From: Streptomyces sp. NA04227
GTDB taxonomy: Bacteria; Actinomycetota; Actinomycetes; Streptomycetales; Streptomycetaceae
Reading direction: 5' to 3'
Assembly (NCBI RefSeq): GCF_013364195.1
Contig: NZ_CP054918.1
Span: forward strand, 5,879,001-5,943,000
DNA: 64,000 bases
Under the pieces are notes generated by a model. It was not told the origin of the DNA, ran no database searches, and saw only the letters and a list, made by a program, of their open reading frames with translations. A program made the position numbers and the translations under genes. Every line of letters starts with the position of its first letter. Positions within the stretch are counted from its first letter, which is position 1. Positions 26,792 to 39,547 of this stretch are shown piece by piece.

Positions 26792-26898
26792 GCGGCGGAC
26801 GCCTCGCCCCCCACCCCTTCCGGGCTGCCAAGCCCCCGATCCTTCCCCCGAGTTGACGCACCCCAGCGGGAAACCCCGACCGAGGAGGCCCGGCCACG

Positions 26899-27546
26899 AT
26901 GGCACGGCGATACGACACCAACGACGCGACCGACCGCCTGACGGGCCTGCGCGAGGCCGCGTCCGCCGTCCGGCGGGGCGAGCTGGTCGTACTGCCCACC
27001 GACACGGTGTACGGAATCGGCGCGGACGCGTTCACCGCCGAGGCCGTCAGTGACCTGCTCGACGCCAAGGGCCGGGGCCGCAACATGCCCACCCCCGTGC
27101 TCATCGGCTCCCCGAACACGCTGCACGGCCTGGTCACCGACTTCTCCGAGCGGGCCTGGGAACTCGTCGACGCCTTCTGGCCCGGCGCCCTGACCCTGGT
27201 CGCCCGCCACCAGCCCTCCCTCCAGTGGGACCTCGGCGACACCCGCGGCACCGTCGCCGTACGGATGCCGCTGCACCCGGTGGCCATCGAACTGCTCACC
27301 GACGTCGGCCCGATGGCCGTCTCCTCGGCCAACCTCACCGGGCACCCGGCGCCGGAGGACTGCGACGCCGCCCAGCAGATGCTCGGCGACTCGGTCTCGG
27401 TCTACCTCGACGGCGGCCCGACGCCGGGCATCGTGCCGTCCTCGATCGTCGACGTCACGGGCGAGGTGCCGGTCCTGCTGCGTGCCGGTGCCCTCGACGC
27501 GGACGAACTGCGCAAGGTCGTGCCCGACCTCGAGGTGGCCAATTGA
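26899..27546 (+). CDS. L-threonylcarbamoyladenylate synthase (Sua5/YrdC/TsaC family)
   Basis: 215 residues, YrdC fold. It makes threonylcarbamoyl-AMP from threonine, bicarbonate and ATP for the t6A37 modification of ANN-reading tRNAs. Conserved blocks: LPTDTVYGIGADAF, KGRGRNMPTPVLIG, FWPGALTLVA, GTVAVRMPLHP and VSSANLTGHPAPED. ATG 26899 has CGAGGAGGCC upstream. The stop is in a TTGA overlap with the next gene. It is the short single-domain form without the Sua5 C-terminal domain. Confidence 0.94.
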   Translation: MARRYDTNDATDRLTGLREAASAVRRGELVVLPTDTVYGIGADAFTAEAVSDLLDAKGRGRNMPTPVLIGSPNTLHGLVTDFSERAWELVDAFWPGALTLVARHQPSLQWDLGDTRGTVAVRMPLHPVAIELLTDVGPMAVSSANLTGHPAPEDCDAAQQMLGDSVSVYLDGGPTPGIVPSSIVDVTGEVPVLLRAGALDADELRKVVPDLEVAN

Positions 27547-28223
27547 CGACCCCTGAGGGGCGTGGCATACCTGACGCCGCCCTCGGCGACACGTTCAGAA
27601 TCCTCCACGTCAGCACCGGCAACGTCTGCCGCTCGCCGATCACCGAGCGGCTGACCCGCCATGCCCTGGCACACCGGCTCGGGCTGCTGCCCGCCACCGT
27701 GCCCGAGGGCGGCCATCCGGTGGTGATCGGCGGTCTGATCGTGGAGAGCGCGGGCACCTGGGGCCACGAGGGCGCCCCGATGGAGGCCAACGCCGAGGCC
27801 GTACTCGCCGACTTCGGCGCGTACGCGGGCGGCTTCACCGGGCGCGAGCTGCTCGACGACCACGTCATCCGGGCCGACCTGGTGCTCACCGCCACCCGGG
27901 ACCACCGGGCCCAGGTCATCTCCATGGGCCACTCCGCGGGCCTGCGCACCTTCACGCTCAAGGAGTTCACCCGGCTCGTACGGGCCATCGACCCGGCGAC
28001 CCTGCCCGATCCGCTCGACGGCGGAGTGGTCGAGCGCGCCCGCGCCCTGGTGCGCGCCGCCGCCGCGCTGCGCGGGTGGCTGCTCGCCCCGACCGCCGAG
28101 GCGGACGAGGTCCACGACCCCTACGGCGCTCCGCTGCCGTTCTTCCGCTCCATCGGCGAGGAGATCAACCAGGCGCTGGATCCGGTGGTGACGGCGCTGA
28201 CGGGGGTACGGGCCCGCGCCTGA
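27543..28223 (+). CDS. Low-molecular-weight protein-tyrosine-phosphatase homologue with Ser in place of the nucleophilic Cys
   Basis: 226 residues from TTG 27543, overlapping the preceding stop (TTGA). The family P-loop C-x5-R-S/T, normally VCxGNICRSP, reads here V23-S-T-G-N-V-C-R-S-P: Ser24 (AGC at 27612) replaces the catalytic Cys while Arg30 and Cys29 remain. The general-acid motif DPYG is kept near the C-terminus (VHDPYGAPLPFF). The protein is longer than the usual about 150-165 residues, with a helical insert. It should bind phosphotyrosine-like ligands but is probably not a normal phosphatase. Coupling to a tRNA-modification gene and proximity to envelope genes may hint at role. It could also be a pseudoenzyme. 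Confidence 0.85.
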   Translation: MTTPEGRGIPDAALGDTFRILHVSTGNVCRSPITERLTRHALAHRLGLLPATVPEGGHPVVIGGLIVESAGTWGHEGAPMEANAEAVLADFGAYAGGFTGRELLDDHVIRADLVLTATRDHRAQVISMGHSAGLRTFTLKEFTRLVRAIDPATLPDPLDGGVVERARALVRAAAALRGWLLAPTAEADEVHDPYGAPLPFFRSIGEEINQALDPVVTALTGVRARA

Positions 28224-28443
28224 CCGGGGTGGGCGGTCATGAGCGGGGCGCCGAGCCGGGTCCCGCACGATGCCCGTCTTCCGGCGGGCGGTTTTCGCCG
28301 TACGGCGAGCGGTTTCCTGCCGCGCGGCCGGTCGGGCCCCGGCCTAGAGTGGACCTGCGAACATTCGCCTGTCCCCAGCAACCTTGTGTCGCCCCGGTGC
28401 CCGCCGGGGGTGGTGGGCGGGGGACCGGTGAGGTCCGGAGTCG

Positions 28444-29742
28444 ATGATGCCGGTCACCCATGCCGCGACGCGGCCCGCCAGCGGCGCGGACAGCGCGGAC
28501 GACGCGGTCCTGCGCGGCCAGGACCCGGAGATGGCGGAGATCCTCGCGGCCGAGAGCGAACGCCAGGCCGTCACACTCCAGCTCATCGCCGCCGAGAACT
28601 TCACCTCGCCCGCCGTCCTCGCCGCGCTCGGCTCCCCGTTCGCCAACAAATACGCGGAGGGCTATCCGGGCGCCCGCCACCACGGCGGCTGCGAGATCGT
28701 CGACGTCGCCGAACGCACCGCGATCGACCGCGCCAGGGCCCTGTTCGGCGCCGAGCACGCCAACGTCCAGCCGCACTCCGGCTCCTCCGCCGTGCTCGCC
28801 GCCTACGCCGCCGTGCTGCGCCCCGGCGACACGGTGCTCGCGATGGCGCTGCCCGCCGGCGGCCATCTGACCCACGGCTCGCCGTCGAACTTCTCCGGGC
28901 GCTGGTTCGACTTCGTCGGCTACGGCGTCGACCCGGAGAGCGGACTGCTCGACATGGAGCAGGTACGCGCCCTGGCCCGCACCCACCGCCCCAAGGCCCT
29001 CGTCTGCGGCTCGATCTCCTACCCGCGCCACCTCGACTACGCGGCCTTCCGCGACATCGCCGACGAGGTGGGCGCCTATCTGATCGCCGACGCCGCGCAC
29101 CCCATGGGCCTGGTCGCGGGCGGCTCGGCGCCGAGCCCCGTCCCGTACGCCGACCTCGTCTGCGCCACCACGCACAAGGTGCTGCGCGGACCGCGCGGCG
29201 GGATGATCCTGTGCGGCACGCAGTACGCGGAGCGGGTGGACCGCGCGGTCTTCCCGTTCACCCAGGGCGGTGCGCAGATGCACACCATCGCCGCCAAGGC
29301 GGTCGCCTTCGGCGAGGCCGCGACGCCCGCCTTCGCCGCGTACACCCGGCAGGTCGTCGCCAATGCCCAGGCCCTGGCCGACACCCTCACCGCCGAGGGC
29401 CTGAACGTCGTCACCGGCGGTACGGACACCCATCTCGTACTCGCCGACGTGGGCCCCCTCGGCGTCGAGGGCCGCACCGCCCGCAGCAGGCTGGCCGCGG
29501 CGGGACTGGTCCTGGACACCTGCGCCCTGCCGCACCCGGGCGCCCGCGGTCTGCGGCTCGGCACGGCCGCCGTCACCACGCAGGGCATGAGGGAGCCCGA
29601 GATGGTCCGCATCGCGGTGCTCTTCGCCGCGGTGCTGCGCGGCGGGCTGGACAGCCGGGCGGCCCGGGCCGAGGTGGCGGAACTGACGTCGCGGTTTCCG
29701 CCGGGGGCGGCGTTCGCGGAGGTGGGCGGGGGAGCGGCCTGA
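28444..29742 (+). CDS. Serine hydroxymethyltransferase-like PLP enzyme
   Basis: 432 residues. SHMT blocks are present: LIAAENFTSPAVL, KYAEGYPG, NVQPHSGSSAVLAAYAA, DAAHPMGL, the PLP lysine K245 in TTHKVLRGPRGG, and LRLGTAAVTTQGM. The highly conserved RYYGGC, whose tyrosines line the active site, is RHHGGC (H79, H80). I recall that S. coelicolor has a separate canonical glyA elsewhere, so this may be a paralogue with altered substrate use. ATG 28444 lies just after GAGGTCCGGAGTCG. Reversible serine-glycine conversion is the family reaction; whether this enzyme does it is uncertain. Confidence 0.85.
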   Translation: MMPVTHAATRPASGADSADDAVLRGQDPEMAEILAAESERQAVTLQLIAAENFTSPAVLAALGSPFANKYAEGYPGARHHGGCEIVDVAERTAIDRARALFGAEHANVQPHSGSSAVLAAYAAVLRPGDTVLAMALPAGGHLTHGSPSNFSGRWFDFVGYGVDPESGLLDMEQVRALARTHRPKALVCGSISYPRHLDYAAFRDIADEVGAYLIADAAHPMGLVAGGSAPSPVPYADLVCATTHKVLRGPRGGMILCGTQYAERVDRAVFPFTQGGAQMHTIAAKAVAFGEAATPAFAAYTRQVVANAQALADTLTAEGLNVVTGGTDTHLVLADVGPLGVEGRTARSRLAAAGLVLDTCALPHPGARGLRLGTAAVTTQGMREPEMVRIAVLFAAVLRGGLDSRAARAEVAELTSRFPPGAAFAEVGGGAA

Positions 29743-30160
29743 GAGCGGGCCTCCTGGGAACGGGGGAGTCTCCTGGGAGCGGCAGTGTCCTGGGAGCGGA
29801 GGAGTCTCCTGAGCCCGGCGGCGCGGGCCTCCCGTAGAGCGGGATGCAGACCGGAATGCAGGCCGAGATGCAGACCGGAATGCTGACCGATATGCAGAGC
29901 GGAATACAGACCGGAATGCGGGAAGTGCAACCTTCGGAGGTCCCCGGCCGTCACAGTCAGGGGGCCTGCGTTCCCGAGTGGCCGCCCTCGGTGGCGGAGG
30001 GTCCGGTCCGGGCTCCGGCAAAGACCTGACCTCGGCTCGTCTAGGGTGTGGGACTAGGCGTGACAGTCCGACGACGCACCCGCGCCGCCCTCGGCGACGG
30101 TGCGCGAGAGCACGTCGGACCTGCCCGCCCAGGCCGCCAGCGACATCTGTGGGGAAGCCC
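29743..30160 (+). other. Intergenic region with tandem repeats
   Basis: No conserved gene is seen. The first part holds several copies of CTCCTGGGAGCGG-like units (29752-29811). Next come six tandem 12-base units (29844-29915). The second part has a -10-like TAGGGT near 30042, probably for the wecA-like gene. A 61-codon frame from 29844 would encode an MQTG repeat but has no clear ribosome site. Confidence 0.55.
29844..29915 (+). repeat. Six tandem copies of a 12-base repeat
   Basis: The consensus is ATGCAGACCGGA. Copies start at 29844, 29856, 29868, 29880, 29892 and 29904, with one to four differences each. The period of 12 keeps frame and would encode Met-Gln-Thr-Gly repeats if translated. 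The function is unknown. Confidence 0.85.
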
Positions 30161-31660
30161 GTGCGTGAATATCTCCTGACGCTCTGCATCACGGCCGCGG
30201 TGACCTATCTGCTGACCGGCCCGGTGCGGAAGTTCGCGATCGTGGCCGGGGCGATGCCCGAGGTCAGGGCCCGCGACGTGCACAAGGAGCCCACGCCCCG
30301 CCTCGGCGGCATCGCCATGTTCTTCGGGCTGTGCGCGGGTCTGCTCGCCGCCAGCCACCTGCCGAACCTCAACGAGGTCTTCGAGAACTCCAACGAGCCG
30401 CGCGCCCTGCTCTCCGGCGCCGCGCTGATCTGGATCGTCGGCGTCCTGGACGACAAGTTCGAGATCGACGCCCTGATCAAGCTCGGCGCCCAGATGATCG
30501 CCGCTGGCGTCATGGTCATGCAGGGCCTGACCATCCTGTGGCTGCCGGTCCCCGGTGTCGGCATGGTCGCGCTCACCCAGTGGCAGGGCACCCTGCTCAC
30601 CGTCGCCCTGGTCGTCATCACCATCAACGCGGTCAACTTCGTCGACGGTCTGGACGGCCTCGCCTCCGGAGTCGTCTGCATCGCCACCGCGGCCTTCTTC
30701 ATGTACGCGTACCGCATCTGGTACGGCTACGGCCTGGAGGCGGCGGCGCCCGCCACTCTCTTCTCGGCGATCCTCATGGGCATGTGCCTGGGCTTCCTGC
30801 CGCACAACATGCATCCCGCGCGGATCTTCATGGGCGACTCGGGCTCGATGCTCATCGGCCTGGTGCTCGCGGCCGGGGCGATCTCCATCACCGGACAGGT
30901 CGACCCGGATGCGATGAACCTCTTCTCCGGTTCGGAGCGCAACTCGGTGCACCAGACGGTGCCCGTGTACATCCCGCTGCTGCTGCCGCTGACGATCATC
31001 GCCATCCCCGCGGCCGACCTGATCCTGGCCATCGTCCGGCGCACCTGGCGCGGCCAGTCGCCGTTCGCCGCCGACCGCGGTCACCTGCACCACCGGCTGC
31101 TCCAGATCGGGCACTCGCACAGCCGCGCGGTCCTGATCATGTACTTCTGGTCGGCCCTGATCGCCTTCGGCGCCCTCGCGTACTCGGTCAACTCCGCGTC
31201 GCTGTGGATCGTGCTCACGGTCGTGATCCTCAGCTTCGTCGGCCTGGTGCTGCTCCTGCTGCCGCGCTTCCAGCCGCGGGCACCGCGCTGGGCACAGGGG
31301 ATGGTGCCGCCGCGGTACCGGGACGAGGAGGAGGGCGGCGACAGCGGTGACGGTGACCGTGACGGGAAGGACAGCGGCACTGCCGGCTCCGACTCGGACT
31401 CCGGCTCCGGCTCCGACGACAGCACCGGCGTCACGGCCGCTGCCGGTGCCACCGCCGTCGTGGCGGAACCGGCGGGCGCCGATGGGTCGTTGATCACTCG
31501 CGGGCTCGCGACGACCGACGGCACGGGGTCCGGGTCCGCGAGCGATGCGGCCTCGCGCAACGGTGAAGAAGAACACACAAACCGCGACAACCCGGCTGCG
31601 GGGCGCCCTGCGGGGGCGACCGCGCTGGGCGGCCGGAGCAGGGCGGGAAGCTCCAGCTGA
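30161..31660 (+). CDS. Undecaprenyl-phosphate glycosyl-1-phosphate transferase (WecA/TagO/MraY family)
   Basis: 499 residues with about ten membrane helices. It transfers a sugar phosphate, probably GlcNAc-1-P, from a UDP-sugar to undecaprenyl phosphate to begin teichoic acid or other glycopolymer synthesis. Motifs: VHKEPTPRLGGIAMF, the catalytic NAVNFVDGLDGLASG, HNMHPARIFMGDSGSMLIG, and the GHLHHRLLQIGHSH that separates WecA-type from MraY-type enzymes. GTG 30161 with TGGGGAAG upstream is the best start. The last about 130 residues are an unusual Asp/Ser/Gly/Ala-rich cytoplasmic tail (DSDSGSGSDDSTG...). It lies just before the ATP synthase operon. Confidence 0.92.
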   Translation: MREYLLTLCITAAVTYLLTGPVRKFAIVAGAMPEVRARDVHKEPTPRLGGIAMFFGLCAGLLAASHLPNLNEVFENSNEPRALLSGAALIWIVGVLDDKFEIDALIKLGAQMIAAGVMVMQGLTILWLPVPGVGMVALTQWQGTLLTVALVVITINAVNFVDGLDGLASGVVCIATAAFFMYAYRIWYGYGLEAAAPATLFSAILMGMCLGFLPHNMHPARIFMGDSGSMLIGLVLAAGAISITGQVDPDAMNLFSGSERNSVHQTVPVYIPLLLPLTIIAIPAADLILAIVRRTWRGQSPFAADRGHLHHRLLQIGHSHSRAVLIMYFWSALIAFGALAYSVNSASLWIVLTVVILSFVGLVLLLLPRFQPRAPRWAQGMVPPRYRDEEEGGDSGDGDRDGKDSGTAGSDSDSGSGSDDSTGVTAAAGATAVVAEPAGADGSLITRGLATTDGTGSGSASDAASRNGEEEHTNRDNPAAGRPAGATALGGRSRAGSSS

Positions 31661-31963
31661 CCGCCCGAGAGCCTCGTCGCGGGGCCTTGTCGATCACCCG
31701 CGCGATGTGACAAATCGGCGCCATAGCACATAAGTTGGCCGCGAAGCTGCACAGACGCGCACCTTGCTTCTCATGTGTGACAGCCAGCACACTTTACAGG
31801 TAAAGGTCTCATCAAATAGTTTGTGATAGCGTTCACGAGACCCCGGAACCAGAGCTGAAGGCCCGCTTTACGCGGGTCAATTGGGCCGAGGTCCACCCCT
31901 TGCACCGCACTACGCTCGTCCATGACGACACCCTGCCCCCTCCCAGTAAGCGGAGTTGCCGCC
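31661..31963 (+). promoter_or_regulatory. ATP synthase operon control region with putative Rex operator
   Basis: TTGTGATAGCGTTCACGA at 31821-31838 agrees at nearly all fixed positions with the Rex operator TTGTGAA-N4-TTCACAA. Rex is the NADH/NAD+ sensor of Gram-positive bacteria, and from memory atp operons of Streptomyces are among its targets. A CRP-type reading (TGTGA-N6-TCACG) is also possible. A second small palindrome TTTACAGGTAAA lies at 31794-31805. The region is clearly AT-richer than its surroundings. Confidence 0.6.
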
Positions 31964-32401
31964 ATGCCCTCCAATGACGCCCGGAATCTTCTGCACGCCG
32001 CGGTGCCCACGGCCATCGTGGGTGCGCTCACCACTGTTGCCAGCGGTGTGATCGCGGGCGGCAAGGGGGCGCTCGGTGGAGTGGTGGGCACCCTGGTCGT
32101 CATCGCGTTCATGGGCCTCGGCCTGTATGCCCTGCAGCGCACGGCGAAGTCGCTCCCGCAGTTGTTCCAGGCGATGGGCATGATGCTCTACGTCGCTCAA
32201 CTGCTGCTGCTCATGATCTTCGTGGCGGTGTTCAAGGACACCAGCCTCTTCAACCCGAAGGCGTTCGCGGTCTCGCTCGTTGTCTCGACCATCGTGTGGA
32301 TGGCGGCTCAGGCCCGCGCTCACATGACGGCCAAGACCCTCTACGTAGAACCCGAATCGGATCAGGCTCCCGCGGCGAACAAGGTGGGGTCGCCGTCGTG
32401 A
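31964..32401 (+). CDS. atpI: ATP synthase operon protein AtpI
   Basis: 145 residues with four predicted membrane helices (for example AAVPTAIVGALTTVASGVIAGG and GGVVGTLVVIAFMGLGLYAL). AtpI proteins help assemble the c-ring or act in Mg/Ca transport; they are poorly conserved, and here identity rests on position as first gene of the operon plus membrane pattern. ATG 31964 (MPSNDAR) has GCGGAG upstream. ATG 31922 would add 14 residues but has no ribosome site and lies close to the probable transcript start. Confidence 0.8.
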   Translation: MPSNDARNLLHAAVPTAIVGALTTVASGVIAGGKGALGGVVGTLVVIAFMGLGLYALQRTAKSLPQLFQAMGMMLYVAQLLLLMIFVAVFKDTSLFNPKAFAVSLVVSTIVWMAAQARAHMTAKTLYVEPESDQAPAANKVGSPS

Positions 32402-32626
32402 GAGGTAGGGGCGGGATAAAGGCGCGTTCGGGATCCTGCTATCGTCCGGTGCCAACTGCGGCACTGCGGGCGCGGGCATCCGAGCTGACGCCTGTCCCAA
32501 CGCGAGGCTCTGAGCCCATTCGCCGCCCCCACATCCGTAACACCAGTCCAGTGCCGAACCGCGGCCTCGCGCCGCGCCGACACAACGAGGTTGCCGTACC
32601 CATGCGCCACGCTGAAGGAGCCCGCG

Positions 32627-33792
<1,166 letters not shown>

Positions 33793-33842
33793 TCGCCGGC
33801 TGACGTACAGACGATCAGTCCGCAGAGACGAAAGGCACTGAT

Positions 33843-34388
33843 GTGAACCCTCTGGTTCAGCTCGCGCAGGAGGAACCGCAGAACCCGATCGTTCCTCCGA
33901 TCCCCGAGCTCATCATCGGCTTGATCGCCTTCGTCATCGTTTTCGGCTTCCTCGCCAAGAAGCTCCTCCCGAACATCAACAAGGTTCTGGAAGAGCGCCG
34001 CGAGGCGATCGAAGGCGGGATGGAGAAGGCCGAGGCCGCGAAGACCGAGGCCGAGAGCGTGCTCGAGCAGTACAAGGCTCAGCTCGCCGAGGCTCGTCAC
34101 GAGGCCGCGCGGCTGCGCCAGGAGGCGCAGGAGCAGGGCGCCACGCTCATCGCCGAGATGCGCGCGGAAGGCCAGCGGCAGCGTGAGGAGATCATCGCCG
34201 CCGGTCACGCCCAGATCGACGCCGACCGCAAGGCCGCCGCGCAGTCGCTGCGTCAGGACGTGGGCACGCTCGCCACGACCCTGGCCGGCAAGCTGGTCGG
34301 CGAGTCCCTCGAGGACCACGCTCGCCAGAGCCGGACCATCGACCGCTTCCTCGACGAGCTCGAGGAGAAGGCCGAGGCCGCGCGATGA
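33843..34388 (+). CDS. atpF: F-type ATP synthase subunit b
   Basis: 181 residues. One N-terminal membrane helix (PELIIGLIAFVIVFGFLAKKLLP) is followed by a long charged coiled coil that forms the peripheral stalk. GTG 33843 is preceded by ACGAAAGG. The stop overlaps the atpH start by four bases, so the two stalk subunits are coupled. Confidence 0.95.
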   Translation: MNPLVQLAQEEPQNPIVPPIPELIIGLIAFVIVFGFLAKKLLPNINKVLEERREAIEGGMEKAEAAKTEAESVLEQYKAQLAEARHEAARLRQEAQEQGATLIAEMRAEGQRQREEIIAAGHAQIDADRKAAAQSLRQDVGTLATTLAGKLVGESLEDHARQSRTIDRFLDELEEKAEAAR

Positions 34389-35200
34389 ACGGAGCGAGCC
34401 GCGAGGCACTGGCTGCCGCACGTGAGCGCCTTGACGCGCTGACGGACAACACGTCCGTCTCCGCGGTGGCACTCGCCGACGAACTGGCCGCCGTCACCGC
34501 GCTGCTCGACCGCGAGGTGTCGCTGCGTCGGGTCCTCACCGACCCGGCGCAGTCCGCAGACGGCAAGGCCGAACTGGTCGCGCGGGTGCTCGGCGGACAG
34601 GTGGGTGGCGAGAGCGCCGACCTGATCTCCGGCATGGTGCGGTCGCGCTGGTCGCAGTCCCGCGACCTGGTCGACGCGCTGGAGGAGCTGGCGAACATCG
34701 CCGACCTCACCGCGGCGCAGCGGTCCGGCGCGCTGGACGACGTCGAGGACGAGCTGTTCCGGTTCGGCCGGATCCTCACCTCGAACACCGAACTGCGTGC
34801 CGCGCTGTCCAGCAAGTCCGCGACCGGCGCCGCCAAGGGCGAGCTGCTGCGCAGCCTGCTCGGCGGCCGGGCCCAGGAGGCGACCGTCCGGCTGGTCGGG
34901 CGCCTCGTGTCCCAGCCCCGTGGACGTAGCCTGGAAGCGGGTCTCCTCGACCTGTCCGGGCTGGCCGCGGAGCGTCGCGACCGTACGGTGGCCGTCGTCA
35001 CCTCGGCCGTACCGCTGAGCGATCAGCAGAAGCAGCGTCTGGGCGGAGTCCTGGCGCGGCTGTACGGGCGCGAGATGCACCTCAACCTCGACGTGGACCC
35101 CGAGGTCCTCGGCGGGATCCGGGTGCAGGTCGGCGACGAGATCATCAACGGCAGCATCGCGGACCGCATCGAGGACGCGAACCGCCGGATGGCCGGCTGA
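34385..35200 (+). CDS. atpH: F-type ATP synthase subunit delta
   Basis: 271 residues. This is the longer actinobacterial delta, about 90 residues more than E. coli's 177, with an N-terminal extension. The conserved C-terminal segment is VTSAVPLSDQQKQRLGGVLARLYGREMHLNLDVDPEVLGGIRVQVGDEIINGSIADRI. Delta joins F1 to the b stalk. ATG 34385 is in an ATGA overlap with atpF. Confidence 0.95.
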   Translation: MNGASREALAAARERLDALTDNTSVSAVALADELAAVTALLDREVSLRRVLTDPAQSADGKAELVARVLGGQVGGESADLISGMVRSRWSQSRDLVDALEELANIADLTAAQRSGALDDVEDELFRFGRILTSNTELRAALSSKSATGAAKGELLRSLLGGRAQEATVRLVGRLVSQPRGRSLEAGLLDLSGLAAERRDRTVAVVTSAVPLSDQQKQRLGGVLARLYGREMHLNLDVDPEVLGGIRVQVGDEIINGSIADRIEDANRRMAG

Positions 35201-35409
35201 CAACCGCGGCACCACGAGCGGACGGCCACGGCGACCCAAGCCGTGGCGGCCGTGACAGCCGTACAGCTTCAAAGAAGAAGAGCAAGACTACGGCCCGCGT
35301 TGGGCCGTGCAGTGAATGTTTCTGGGGGGCCTGCGGCCGAGCCGCAAGGTGAGAAAGCCCCAGACCCCATAAGAAACTTCGGGCCCAACAAGGAGAGCAG
35401 GGAACCCAG

Positions 35410-37017
35410 ATGGCGGAGCTCACGATCCGGCCGGAGGAGATCCGGGACGCGCTGGAGAACTTTGTCCAGTCGTACAAGCCGGACGCGGCCTCGCGCGAGG
35501 AGGTCGGTACGGTCACCCTTGCCGGCGACGGCATCGCGAAGGTCGAGGGCCTGCCCTCGGCCATGGCCAACGAACTGCTGAAGTTCGAGGACGGCACCCT
35601 CGGCCTCGCCCTCAACCTCGAGGAGCGCGAGATCGGTGCCATCGTCCTCGGTGAGTTCAGCGGCATCGAGGAGGGGCAGCCGGTCAGCCGTACCGGTGAG
35701 GTCCTCTCCGTCGCGGTGGGCGAGGGCTACCTCGGCCGCGTCGTCGACCCGCTCGGCAACGCGATCGACGGCCTCGGCGAGATCGAGACCAGTGGTCGCC
35801 GCGCCCTCGAGCTGCAGGCCCCCACGGTCATGCAGCGCAAGTCGGTGCACGAGCCGATGGAGACGGGCTACAAGGCCGTCGACGCGATGACCCCGATCGG
35901 CCGTGGCCAGCGTCAGCTGATCATCGGTGACCGTCAGACCGGCAAGACCGCCCTGGCCGTCGACACGATCATCAACCAGCGCGACAACTGGCGCTCCGGC
36001 GACGTGAACAAGCAGGTCCGCTGCATCTACGTCGCCATCGGCCAGAAGGGCTCCACCATCGCGTCCGTGCGCGGTGCGCTGGAGGAGGCCGGCGCCCTGG
36101 AGTACACGACCATCGTCGCCGCCCCGGCGTCCGACCCGGCCGGCTTCAAGTACCTGGCGCCGTACACCGGTTCGGCCATCGGCCAGCAGTGGATGTACGA
36201 GGGCAAGCACGTCCTCATCATCTTCGACGACCTCTCGAAGCAGGCCGACGCCTACCGCGCCGTGTCCCTGCTGCTCCGCCGCCCGCCGGGCCGTGAGGCC
36301 TACCCGGGTGACGTCTTCTACCTGCACTCCCGTCTGCTCGAGCGCTGCGCGAAGCTCTCGGACGAAGAGGGCAAGGGCTCGATGACCGGTCTGCCGATCG
36401 TCGAGACCAAGGCCAACGACGTCTCGGCGTTCATCCCGACCAACGTCATCTCCATCACCGACGGCCAGTGCTTCCTGGAGTCCGACCTGTTCAACGCCGG
36501 TCAGCGTCCGGCCCTGAACGTCGGTATCTCGGTCTCCCGCGTCGGTGGTTCGGCCCAGCACAAGGCCATGAAGCAGGTCTCCGGACGTCTTCGTGTGGAC
36601 CTCGCCCAGTTCCGTGAGCTGGAGGCGTTCGCCGCCTTCGGTTCCGACCTGGACGCCGCGTCCAAGGCCCAGCTGGAGCGCGGTCAGCGCATGGTCGAGC
36701 TGCTGAAGCAGGCTCAGTACCAGCCGATGCCGACCGAGGACCAGGTCGTCTCCGTGTGGGCGGGTACCACCGGCAAGATGGACGAGGTGCCGGTCGCCGA
36801 CATCCGTCGCTTCGAGCGTGAGCTCCTGGACTACCTGCACCGCAGCCACCAGGGCCTCATGACCTCCATCAAGGAGGGCGGCAAGATGTCCGACGACACC
36901 CTGCAGGCCGTCGCCGAGGCGATCGCGGACTTCAAGAAGCAGTTCGAGACCTCGGACGGCAAGCTGCTCGGCGAGGACGCTCCGGCGGCCCCGAAGGCGA
37001 CCAGCGCCTCCAAGTGA
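35410..37017 (+). CDS. atpA: F-type ATP synthase subunit alpha
   Basis: 535 residues. Regulatory nucleotide-binding subunit of F1: Walker [60 protein letters not shown], and the [14 protein letters not shown] block. A short Ala/Lys-rich C-terminal extension ([12 protein letters not shown]) is present, in the place where actinobacterial alpha subunits carry an extension that restrains ATP hydrolysis. ATG 35410 follows AAGGAGAGCAGGGA. A 209-base leader separates it from atpH. Confidence 0.97.
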   Translation: MAELTIRPEEIRDALENFVQSYKPDAASREEVGTVTLAGDGIAKVEGLPSAMANELLKFEDGTLGLALNLEEREIGAIVLGEFSGIEEGQPVSRTGEVLSVAVGEGYLGRVVDPLGNAIDGLGEIETSGRRALELQAPTVMQRKSVHEPMETGYKAVDAMTPIGRGQRQLIIGDRQTGKTALAVDTIINQRDNWRSGDVNKQVRCIYVAIGQKGSTIASVRGALEEAGALEYTTIVAAPASDPAGFKYLAPYTGSAIGQQWMYEGKHVLIIFDDLSKQADAYRAVSLLLRRPPGREAYPGDVFYLHSRLLERCAKLSDEEGKGSMTGLPIVETKANDVSAFIPTNVISITDGQCFLESDLFNAGQRPALNVGISVSRVGGSAQHKAMKQVSGRLRVDLAQFRELEAFAAFGSDLDAASKAQLERGQRMVELLKQAQYQPMPTEDQVVSVWAGTTGKMDEVPVADIRRFERELLDYLHRSHQGLMTSIKEGGKMSDDTLQAVAEAIADFKKQFETSDGKLLGEDAPAAPKATSASK

Positions 37018-37038
37018 CGTAAGGAAGGGACCTGACTC

Positions 37039-39392
<2,354 letters not shown>

Positions 39393-39547
39393 GGCACCGG
39401 CTTTCGACGAGAGGGGCGGCACGCCCCGGATTCGCTCCGGCGGACCCCAGGTGCGTCCGTCCCTCTCGGTACTTCCCTCTAGTCTTTCTAGAATTCGACC
39501 CAACACCCGGCACCGATCCCGCCGGGTGGTGACCCGAGGAGCCACCC

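Noticed and set aside
29844..30029. 61-codon frame encoding an MQTG repeat as a real gene
   Set aside because: There is no ribosome-binding site and the repeat alone explains the frame; it is kept as a repeat and a finding, not as a CDS.
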